This document shows positions 48,401 to 60,400 of a DNA stretch of 64,000 nucleotides, piece after piece. The DNA comes from Marthasterias glacialis. Taxonomy: Eukaryota; Echinodermata; Asteroidea; Forcipulatida; Asteriidae. The stretch covers positions 1,431,001 to 1,495,000 of the forward strand of contig OU452229.1 of the NCBI GenBank assembly GCA_911728455.2, given 5' to 3'. Position numbers and translations under genes: made by a program. How positions within the stretch are numbered: position 1 is the first letter of the stretch; every line of letters starts with the position of its first letter. Under the pieces are notes generated by a model. The model had not been told where the DNA came from. It saw only the letters and a program-made list of their open reading frames with translations, and ran no database searches.

Positions 48401-51400
48401 TGTAAATATATTAAATAAATACAACAATTAAAGACACAACAGTAAATACAAATGGTAAAAATTTATGTTTGTGTGAACATGCTTGTGTCTATTATAGACT
48501 TTGTTTAAACTTCTTCGATGGCGAGTATTTTTGTGTTTTCATAGTCATTCACCAAACTCTTCGGGGCATCATTTCATAAAATGGTTAAATTTTAGTTGTA
48601 TCCGAAATATCCGTAAAATATGCATCTTCGAGAATCCTTAACTCTCATGGAAGCTAGATCAGCAGATAGCGCTTGGTTCGTGGTATTTTTCACTATTCTT
48701 TTTATGAGTTATTTTTTAAATAATTAATAACTTTTAACTTTTTTTCTGTCAACTTTGGCGTTGGCCGGACGTGCACTTTGTCTAAAAGGTAACTTCGGAT
48801 AAGCCTAGAACAATTGTCTCAATAACCGCTAACCAAAACTTCTTGTTTAAACAGTTCTTTACTTTTTCCTGAAAGGTCAACGATAAACTAACTGGAAAAT
48901 TTGTTTAATGCAAATATTGAAATGAAACGCTGAAAGGCCGAACTCAATACCAACATAAATAAGTGAATTGTAAACAATGAATGTATTTAACCTTTCTACG
49001 TAAATGAGATTTCTGGCTTTAAATAATTTGCATGACTGTATTTTCGATTGAATTTCATTTGGACCTATTGCATTTGGGGTTTTTTTTTTAAGTGAAATTG
49101 TTCCGAAGTTTTTTCGGAAGGCGGCAGAAGGTCAAATCAAATTTCCTGCTTGTCATCACTGGGAATGTGTATATCGAGTTAACCAAAACCAGTCTCGGAT
49201 CTCTGTGTTTGTTGTGGGCTTTCCGTGTTTGTGTAAGGAATCTGTGGTTTCAGGTTTACCGACTGATGTCCTTGCAGTTTAAGTTTTGGATGAAAAATAA
49301 TCAGGTGTTGACATAGTTCGATTTCAAACAAACTTGATTTATTTGTTTACATTATATCGTTTACTTGGAAGTACAGTTTGTTTGTTTTTTGGTTTTTTTT
49401 ATCCCAACATGGAGCATACCATTGTTTAAAAAAAGGTGACCGTTTTTACCTCAACAAATGGTGGAAAATCAATAGTTTTGTAACATTTGTTGAAGGGGGG
49501 GAAGAGTACCACATAACAAAACGGTTGGAAAAATTGTCAGTACAAAGCACCTGTGTGCTGCCCTCTGTTGTTGGCAAGTAGATTGTTCAAAGTGATTGAT
49601 GGCTTCTCGTATTTTACTGTAGCAGTGGTAAAGTTCTTTGGATTGAATTTTTTTTTCTGTAAAAAACTTCAGAGTTATTTCAGTTGCTATTACTTAAAAT
49701 AGATGCCATGTAAGATATTGACTTAGTCACACATTTTCCATAATGCTCTTTCTAAATGGCAGTATTTCATCGTGATCTTTTTGTTTGGGCTGATGAAAAA
49801 AGACCTTTGTCAATGTAACTTATGTAGGCCAAAACATTGTTCATGAAAAAGCATTGATTGACTTCCATTTGGGTTTTTTGGGGGGAGGGGGGGGGGGGTA
49901 GGTGGAGAGGATTTTTTTTGTTGGTGATATGGAAAGGTGTGATTCCTAACTTTACTCTCTTGAGCTTCATAGGTTGGGAGGGCTCGTGTACAGTTTAAAT
50001 TAAAGACAAAAGTAGTACTCTATATGATTGGTAATTCTAAAAAGTTGAGCATTAGATTGCAACAATCAAAATAAGGTCCATATTAATGTGCTCATAAATA
50101 TTGATGTTTTTCTCTGAAATTTTAACACAAAATTACTGTATCTAGCTATTAGTATTTTGGGGTCAAGGTGAGGGCTCTAAGCGAAGAGGTGGGGGTAGGC
50201 GGGGGATCCCGCTCTTCCCCATTTGGGTGGGGGGGGGGGGTAAGGCCAGGGTTCTGATGAGCGGGGAGATATGTGCCCCCCCCCCCCCCCCCCCCCGGTT
50301 ATGCCACTGCTAGTGGGGATAGGAGGAAATGATTTACCTTGTTAGAAAAGGGTTCGAAGTACCTTGATGAGAAAGTTTATATTGTAGGAGTATTCCTTCC
50401 CAAATCTAATACTGTGATTTTATCAACATATTCCCTACACCCGTAGATATCTTTAAGGCCTACCGGTCACAGTGCAAGACACTTTTTTTTTTAGGGTTCC
50501 TGGGTTTCATCATGACCTGAAAGATAATTTAATAAAATTATAAATTTCATTATGTTTCGCAGATGAAATGTACACTAGTGCAGGCAACAGCCAGCATGTT
50601 TCTCAAGTTACGGTCGTACAGCAACCCATCCAGTCGGGAATCAGACGGAGATTGCTGTGATAGCATCTTCGGTGGCTGCTCCAACCCTTGCGATAACAGA
50701 TTTTTAATCTGCGTGCATAGTGTGGATAGGTAAGTCTATTTCTCTTGTGACGGGTTAATAAGGCTGGTAGGCAGTACTGCAAGCGAAAATGGTAGGCAAG
50801 TCGAAATGGAGCTTTTACTCTACTGGAGAGATTGCTCAAACGGGTAAAACATTGGACAACAATGCTAACAAAAGTTTTCTTTCCATTGACTGCTTTGCGA
50901 GGTACGTCATCATTTGTTCGCTCTCAAAAAATGTTTTTTCATTTCATTCTAGCTAATTAAGCGTTATTATTGTTGTTTGTTGTTGTTTTGTTCATCTCTG
51001 TCCGTTTGTTTTGTCTCTGTTCACAGGCTGTTTACTATACAAGCCTCGGTTTATCTAAATCGGCCTCCATACTGTTCCCATCCTTTGCCTGTTCAAGCCT
51101 CACTATGAGGCCGTGTCTGAATCAAGCGACTACGGCTATGGCTGCTGGCTGCAACGACAACGTTGAAGAATATGAATCCTCGGCGTTCCAGCTGTAGCCA
51201 ATGCCGAAGCCATCCATTCAGACACGGCCTTAGTCTATTCTATTCATTATTACGTTGTACAAGTTGCACATTTATATTGTTTCAATTTGTTATGACATCA
51301 TGGAAATAAATGTTACTAAAACTGATCTGAACAATGGCAAATATCAAACAAAATTGCCTTAAATCCGTATAAGCTGTGATGTTTGAAACAGTTTAGCCAG

Positions 51401-54400
51401 AAGTTCCGATTCTGTCAATGCTCCTCACCTCGGTGATTTTTAGGTTTTGTTTCTCAATCAAGTATGTGCGTGTGGGAAAGGACACATCACTATGTAGGCT
51501 TTTTGTTTAAAGCCCCAGCTCAACATTGGTATAAGAAGAAAAACATAAATGTTCACAGATTTGCATGGTATAAAGATAATGATGGTAGAAAACTTTCCTT
51601 GAAATAATTCTGCCTGAAGTGTTATCGTTTTTAAATAATAAATGAGTTAAGATCCAAAATTAGTTTTCGTCTCACTGAGACGAAAACTCTGTCTATAGGA
51701 ATGCGTACAAAAATGCTGAATGAGTGTTTTCGCAAATGAAACAACAAAATGAGCTGACATTTTCACAGGTTGGTTTTATTACAAATATCTTGATTTGTGC
51801 AAAGAATGGAAGCATTTAGATTCAGTTTACCAATGTTACGCTGGAGCTTTAAAGAAATAATGTTCAATATAAAATTTTGCCCTTATTGTTTGCTTCTTCT
51901 ACTAGATCAACTCTGATTCACCTTTGCCAGTATGGATTGATCATCACAGGTGTAGTAGCTGAAGGCAGTGACGTCTTCAACTTTCCCTCTACTATCCCGT
52001 CAACAATTCGAAACCCCATTCGCAAGAACTTCCAAAACTGGCCAGTGAGTACAAGCTAAGGCAGGCCAACTTCATAAGAATCTCCCAAAATCTGAGAGTA
52101 ATATGCAAAAGTGGTTGAGGAAATTCAATCTGTTTTACAGTTGTTTGAAACTTCTGTTTGCATTAATTTACAATGTAGCCAGGGCTTGAATTTGGATGGA
52201 AAATCCACCAGACCACTGGTCTTGTAACTCAAAATGTTTACTGGGCAAGAATCCTTTTTCCTGGACCAGAATCAAAATGAGAAGGAAAGAAAACTACACA
52301 GTTAACATAAACTGTTTTTATTTGAACAAGCACTAAGAGAAGATTTATCTTTTTTGTCTTGTGGGTAAGTATTAAACTTCGATGCTCAACAGAATTGAAA
52401 GTTACTAATACATATTGACGTGTTATCATTATTCAATTGGAAAAAAACCCAGGACAGCCAGACTTGTCCTGTCATGAGTTTACTGCCTCAACGGGCCTGC
52501 GGTCCATTGCTAATTTCAAGTAAAATTGCTTACTAAAGCTACCTTAACGAAACTGTATCATCCTTTTTAGTTTTTCGATACAAGTTTAAACATCCTGCCA
52601 ATTAATCCCGTAGTTGTCTCTTTTTTCCCCTTTCTGTTTAAGTTCTGAAAGAAAAGTAAATTTAGTTTAGAGCAATTGGATTGGCTTGATGGTGCCTTCC
52701 CTGCCCCGGTTTGAATCCTGCTTCAGCCCGGAGCCTTGCATGTGGATTAGGAATTGTTAGTCGATACCTGATTGCATGGGTGTTCCCACAGATTGGGGTT
52801 TTCCTCTAATCACATCTAAAACACACTTCATGTCTTCTCTACACATAGGTGTTTTCAGGCATATAGGTTACAGTGCTATGCTTGATCTTGATTGCGTTTC
52901 TAGAAAGAACTGCATTTGTTCTTCTTTTCTTTTTACAGGGCGGTGTGAGGTTGAAAATTGAGGTATGGGATGACGACAACAATGCCGATGACCACGTGGA
53001 TTCCTTCTATAAAAACATCATGGTGACCCCTGCATCGAGCAGTGACACTGCAAGAGCAACTTCCTACACCTTGACTGGCCCAGGATATGCCACGTTAGTA
53101 TAAATATTGATTTGTTGGGGGAGGAGAAGTTTCGAATCAAACAAGTAGAACTGAGAGAATGCCAGGAGTGATTGCCAAGCAGGTCTGCTGCACCAGACTT
53201 GAGAAGTCTTGGTGCTGTCAGAGTGTGGCATTTAGGTCCCGGTCTTGGCACATGTGTCGTTGATGAGCAAAACACTTATCCACAACTGTTTGTTCCTTCT
53301 GATGGGACGCACAATAAACCCAACTGGCCCTATAAAACCCAGAACACTTCTTGGTAAGGAAGCCCCGGTGTTGATTCTGGCATGATTAGCTGCAAAATAA
53401 TGAGCGCTTTGAGACCTTGTCAGAATACATGTGCATATCTTGATTCTTTGACATGGCTACCTTTACAATGGTTTTCTGCAAGACAACAGTTCTTTGAACG
53501 ATCATTTTGTAAACCTCAATGAAAGAAGCAAATGTTCTTAATTCAAAAACACTTTGTTTTGTTTTTTTGTAACAGAATGATTGTTGAACTAACAGTCTAC
53601 TGCGATCCAACGTTCTACGGGCCAGCCTGCAACGTTCGGTGCACCCCACAAGACAGCGATTCCCAGGGTCACTACACATGTGATGAGACTACTGGGGCCA
53701 AGATTTGTGATCCAGGTTATGATGGAGATTTATGTAAAGACAACATCGACGAATGTGCCCCGAATCCTTGCCTGAACCGTGGAATATGTGCTGACGGTGT
53801 GAATGATTTCCAGTGTACCTGCAGCCAAGGCTTTACGGGTAAGATTTCAGAAGTCAAATGTAGACAAATCGATAACACAGAAATCAGGTCTTGCTCATGA
53901 TGTGACGTCACTGATGGAACAAGGAACGCAACCAACCAAAATGGCTGAACTTCATTGCTACTAAACACAGCATACAGACACGTACCGTTGTGGTAGCACA
54001 AACATTTCTTAACATGTCTGTTCCACCAGTGAACAAGGGCTGTTTTTATGGGCTTTCCAAGAGAGCATTACTTTAAATGAAATTTCTTCAAAAAAATATA
54101 AAGGGGAAAGTATCAGGTATATTTATAGCCGATTAATTAATTATTATCAAGCAATAAACCACTAGGGAAACTGATTTTAAATTCAATTTTGGGGTGAACT
54201 TGTGATCACCGGCTTGACGTACCGACGCTCTACCTACTGACCTATCCAGCCCTAATGTTGGCGGTCTCCATATTATTAATTACACACGTTTCCATGGCAT
54301 ATGTACATGGCAGTATACGGCACACATACTACATGCATAAACCATCACTGTCATTAACTGAAGTGTGATGAAATGTCTTTGTATTTTATCTGACTTGATT

Positions 54401-57400
54401 TCAACAGGACATTTGTGTGAAACGGACGTCGATGAGTGTTCTAGCTCCCCATGTATGAACGGAGGAGTGTGCGCTGACCAACCTAGTGGATATGTATGCG
54501 GCTGCTTGGCAGGATACGAAGGAACCCACTGTCAACAAGACATAGATGAATGTTCCAGCTCTCCTTGCCTTCATGATGGGGTCTGCGTGGATGAGGTTGG
54601 ACAGTTTTCTTGTCACTGTGTCCAGGGGTTTGCTGGTGAAATGTGTGAGCTTGACGTAGACGAGTGTCTTTCGGTTCCTTGTGCAAACAACGCAACTTGC
54701 GAGCACGGGATCGGAAATTTCACCTGCGTTTGTCTAGATGGATTTGAGGGGAGCCTCTGTGAGGTTGACATTGATGAGTGTGGGAGTAACCCATGTCTGA
54801 ATGGAGCTACTTGCTCGGATTTAGTGAATGGGTTTCTGTGTAGTTGCAGGGTTGGTTATTCAGGGGTGATGTGTGAAGTTGACATTGATGACTGTGCGGA
54901 GCGACCATGCCAGCATGCTGGTACCTGCGTAGACGGTGTTGATTCGTTCCAGTGTGTATGTGCCCCAGGGTATGAGGGTGAACTCTGTGAAGTAGACATT
55001 GATGACTGCGCTGGATCTCCCTGTGAGAACAACGGCACATGCATGGATGGGGTTGGTAGCTTCAGCTGTTTATGCATGGAAGGGTTCACTGGACAGACGT
55101 GCCAAGAGGAAGTTGATGCTTGCTTGAGCGCTCCCTGTCAACACGCTGCCTCCTGTACAAGCACGAGGGGGCACTTCCAGTGTGGATGTCTCGCTGGGTA
55201 TACGGGCGTTTACTGTGAAGAAAACGTAGATGAGTGTGGTGTTCAGCCGTGCTACAACGATGCAATTTGTGTTGATGGAATCAACAGCTTTACATGCCTG
55301 TGTCTTGCTGGATACTCTGGTACTGATTGTGGTATGAATGTGGATGACTGTGTTTCTAACCCTTGTCTGAATGGTGCGGTCTGTACTGACCTGGTGAACG
55401 GGGTCTTCTGTGGGTGTTTGGATGGTTATGCCGGTCAGATGTGTGAGATTAACGTTGACGAATGTCAGAGCCAGCCTTGTTTAAATGGTGGCAGTTGCCT
55501 CGATGGGGTTGGTCTGTTTCAGTGCACCTGCGCAACAGGCTTCACTGGTTCCACATGTGAGACTGACGTGAATGAATGTGCGAGCAATCCATGCCAGAAC
55601 AATTCAACCTGTGAAGATTCTGTCGGACGTTTTGTCTGCACTTGTGCTCTGGGTTTCGACGGGGTGCTGTGTGAGTCTGAAATAAATGAATGTGCTTCTC
55701 AGCCTTGCTTTCAAGGGGCCACCTGTATCGACAACATTGGGAATTTTACTTGTACTTGCCCAGCTGGCTATGATGGCCGACGCTGTGAAAAAGATGTAGA
55801 TGAGTGCACGAGCTCGCCCTGCCAGAATGGAGCAACTTGCACGAACTTACCAGGGAGTTTTGTGTGCCTTTGTGTGGCTGGATTCCAGGGAGCGTCTTGC
55901 CAGCTCAACACTGATGAATGTGAAAGTCAACCCTGCTTGAATGGTGCAAGCTGCATTGATCTTGTTAATGGTTACCAGTGTGTGTGCTCCACGGGTTACG
56001 GTGGACGTCTCTGTGACATCGACATTGATGAATGTTCAAGTATGCCTTGCCACAACGGGGCAACTTGTGTAGATGGATTAAATGGCTATGGGTGTACATG
56101 TTTGAAAGGTTTCAGTGGTAATACATGCCAAACAAACATAGATGACTGTCTGAGCCAGCCTTGCATGCATGGAGGGACTTGCTTTGACCTGGTCGACAGC
56201 TACCAGTGTGGATGTAGACTTGGATTTGTCGGTACAGCTTGTGAGTTGAGTGCAGATGACTGTGGGCACCAACCCTGTATGCATAATGCAACGTGTATCG
56301 ATGGATTGAACGAGTATCACTGCTCGTGCTTGGAAGGCTACACGGGAGTCAACTGCGAACTGAACATCAATGAATGCGAGAGCCAGCCTTGTTTGAATGA
56401 CGGTATGTGTGTAGATGAGGTCAATGGGTTCCGCTGCGTCTGTGCCGGTGGTTTCAAGGGGGTGCTGTGTGAAGAGAACGTGGACGAATGTAAGAGCAGT
56501 CCATGCCAGCACGGAGGGTTATGTGTAGATGCGATCAACAGCTTCTCCTGCACCTGCCCTGTTGTGTTCGGCGGCGAAACATGTGAGATTCCACTACCTT
56601 GTGCAAGCACACCATGTATGCAAGGCTCTACCTGCGCTGAAGCTGTCGATGGGTTTCAGTGTACCTGTGTGGCGGGTTTCACTGGTGCCTTGTGCGACAT
56701 CCAAGTTGATGAATGCGCCAGTAACCCTTGCGCAAATGGGGGTACTTGTTTGGATGAGACCAATAGATTCGTCTGTGTTTGCTCCGAGGCCTTCGAGGGT
56801 GTCCTATGCCAGTTCGCGGTTCTCACCTGCATGGAATGGGAGTGTCAGAATCAGGGCTCCTGTATGGAGTCATTGAGTGACGGACGGCCTTATTGCCAGT
56901 GTCTTGACGGCACGTCCGGTGAACACTGCCAGGTGAATGTGGACGAGTGTTCAAGCTCACCATGCTTGGAGGGGACCACCTGCGTTGATCTTATCAACGG
57001 GTACAGGTGCCATAGCTCTGCCACACCCTCACCCCAAGGAGATGCCTGCCTTAGCTCACCATGTGGAGAGCCGGGAACCTGTGTCGCTCTACCTGGCGGA
57101 TATAGGTATGGAGTTTTTACATCTGTGAGGGTACACCCCTCATGATTTTTAGTTTTTGTAATTTTTTGTTTTGTTATGCAAAGGTTTGAAAATGTTTTAT
57201 GTAGCTACTGCTAATTATAGAATTGTAACAGGCTGCCTGACCTCTAATGAACTCTAGCTGTTAACCAGTTCACTTCAGGATTAAAAATAATTTTCCTGTT
57301 AGCCCATTCGGGATTATTTTCAGTCAAAAAGCAACATTATTTTCAGGCCATTGTTTCGTCAATGAAACTCAGTTTGAACACCAGTATTAAAGAACATTTG

Positions 57401-60400
57401 CATTTGAACTAAATTTTCTGCTTTAGGATATAAGTTTTCCGATTGTTACTTTTTCAGATGTGAAACCCAGCGTCACGCGGGACTTTGCAGCTCCTCCCCA
57501 TGTGTCAACGGCTCTTGTGTTGAATCAACCAATCAGGATTCATTTCATTGCTCGTGTGACAGATTCGTCACCGGGAAATTGTGTGACAAAGGTGAATGAT
57601 GTTTCATTAGTTGACTTGTGTGAGAATGCCGGACAAATTATGCTGTCTGCTGTCTTTAATTGGACATGCTGTATTGGGTTTTTTCCCTTGTTTTTTTCGT
57701 ATCATGAGCGAGCGCCGTGAGCGCCTTTTTGGGCGGATACCGGCGCTATACAAGACTCCATTATTATTATATTATTATTATGTATTAGTGCCATCTCGTT
57801 CCATTAACATTTTCATTGTAAAGAATAATACACTAATCCGAGCAGTGCGCGTTTCTGGTGTTTTAAAGCCTTGTCACACAGGGCAATTCTTACAGGGCAA
57901 TTTTCTGATTACTCCAAAAATAAATGGCCACAAAAACTTGGTAAAGAGCAACGGAGAGCTGTTGGTAGTGAAAAACAACCATTGTGAGAAATGTTTCCCG
58001 GTGAAGTAACGTAGTTTTTGAGAAAGAGGTGATTTCTCGCTAACAATTTTGAATCTGAGAAAGGCTTCAGGCATGAAGCCTCCATCACGTAATGCAGTTT
58101 CGGCATTTTCGGATCCTTCTGCGTGGAAATACAGCTCCAGATTTTCACCAATATCTCAAGAATGCTAACATCTTTTGAAACAAAATTTTCACTGGTTAGT
58201 TTTATGGTATATATCTACAATTATATAGGATTGAAACAGACGTCTGGTCCCAAACAGCAAAGGTATACCCTGCCCTTACGAATGATCGTTAACTTCAATC
58301 TTAATTGCTAGACAAAGTGTGATGTCACAATACAAATCACTATGGCTACTCATCTTAAATGAGATAAATCTTAGTACTTTGTGAAATCGAGGCCTGATCT
58401 CCAATGTTTGCTCTTACTTTGTTTCCAGTTGATGAATCCAAAGCCTCCTTCTCGTTACAATTCAACGGACACCCTACACATACCCCACTTATAATCCAGC
58501 GTCTGCAGCGTGTGATGGAGAATCGACTCAAAGGCAGTGATCTTGTCGGACCCGTGGATGTCACAATCATCTCCTTGAAGGAGTTTACTTCACCGATCTC
58601 AGAGTAAGGCCCAATGGTTAAGACGCACGTGATGTCAATCTGAAGTCTAAAGATAAACGATATGGTTGAATTGTATTTTATTTTATGACAAGTCCTGCAG
58701 GCGTGTGATCTCTCAGGATATTTCCTGATTTCAGGATTTTTCTCAAACGCCCTTGAGCCTTCAAAGTTTCTTGAAAGAAATAAAGCAATCACCAAAGGGA
58801 GAAAAAAAGTCCACATTGTGTCCAAACCTGTAGTTTTGTCTTTCCGGTGATGTACAGCCCTGGCCAGCGAGCCATTTTTCAGGAATGTTCACATTCATTA
58901 AATCTCATTCCTGGCCGTGACGACGCACGCGGCCACTTAATGTCTGCCCATGGTCTGCCATTTGGGAATCAATTTGCATATAAAGACACGGTGCACTTCT
59001 AACTTACCCCGTGTCACATGAAATGCAGTCACACTGCAGAGTAAAAGACAAACAAACACACAGGCAATTTGACTCCCAAAATGATACAACCAAGATTGAT
59101 CGTGGGCGATGACGTATCAATACTCAGTCCTTTCTGAACCCTGCGGAGATAAAAAAAATCGCAGGCACATCATAGCAGGCGATATACCTCTGTACTGTCA
59201 TCTCTTTTTCTTTTATTCTAACAAATGTGTTTTAAATTTTACCCCTAGTCTTATTGTTGAAAAGGAAAATTCAAGTCAATGATTTATAGACGGGGTAGAC
59301 GTCGTACTGTTCCCAAGAAAATTAGAAAATAGAAACGTGAATTTGTTGTCCTTCTGGAGAGTGACTGACATTTGTTGCCTGTAGTGTAAAATTTCCTCCT
59401 ATGACAGGCCTAAAGGGTTTACAAAATTACAATGTACAGCTGGACATCAACTACTTTTCTTTTGATTGTCTAGTGCCCCATATACCACAGTCACCTTCTA
59501 CGCTAGCGTCAACGGAACCATTCAGTCCAACAAGCAGCTCCAGGACGTCTTTGAGAGTGCATCATCACAGGATGTTGCGCTCTTGCTGTCTCCTTATCAG
59601 ATATTCAAAGAACCTCAAATGAACGCCGAGAAGAGTCACTCCGAATCAGGCAAAAAGGACGGGGTAAGATCTGAAACAAGGATGACATTTTTAACCATGT
59701 AAGAAGAAGTTTTCCCCTTGTAAAGAGAATCTCGCCTTTAATGTATGCCTCCCCCTACCCCTCTCCCTTTACAGAAGAGATTCGAAGCAACAGGCTAGAG
59801 ATAGGTGAAAATTAGTTCAACCTTATAAGATGGATTTAAAACTTAGCATGGTGGGAACGCAAGCTTGAAACTAAGGCTTGTGGTATTTTGAATGGCATCT
59901 CTATTAAGAACTGGGGTGTTCACAAGAGTATCAGTGGTGTAACAAGTCACAGGTTTGTTCTGGTAGCCTTGATCCAAATTCAAAGAGATTGCACCAATAA
60001 CCAGAAAAAAGCAAAATAATATAATTTCATTACATTTCAGAATAAAGGACAGAGGTTTGCAGTAACATGTATGAAATCTCTTTTTTTTTAGTATGGCTAG
60101 AAATCAATCTGTTGCAAACACCAAGGTTCTTTTCAGAGCCACGCCTCACGAATAAGACTTTAAACATAGCTGTTAACTGCAAAACTCTTATCTATTTATA
60201 CTTGCGCTACGCAAAGATTCAAGTCCTTACGGAACAATCGTGTTGTTTTCTTGTCAGACGTGGTTGACGCTTCATTGGTACATCATTCTTATCATTGCTT
60301 TGGTTCTTCTGGTTCTCATTCTTCTCCTGGTTATAAGAGGTCTTTTCAAGTAAGTACATCCTTTTCAACCTCGTAATCAGACATTTGCGAGTTATGAATA

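Larger units (their letters stand above)
39424..50562. other. Intron 1 (about 11.1 kb), repeat-rich
   Basis: No further coding exon was recognised. It holds C/G runs (about 40402, 49885), a foldback at 41591-41996, a SINE-A copy at 42578, the inverted pair at 43180 and 44550, a symmetric ATTATGTCCGAC-type repeat at 46110-46352, a hairpin at 47050-47125, a TTTA-rich low-complexity tract at 47820-48075 and further poly-G/C near 50230-50297. Confidence 0.6.

Noticed and set aside
50220-50297. Poly-G and poly-C runs as a quadruplex regulatory element
   Set aside because: Long homopolymers of this sort are also common simple repeats or assembly noise, and nothing nearby supports a function.
56078-56512. 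144-codon minus-strand frame within exon 6
   Set aside because: Shadow of the EGF repeats on the other strand.
58355-58825. 156-codon minus-strand frame
   Set aside because: It is the antisense of exon 8, which has splice sites and phase agreement with its neighbours.
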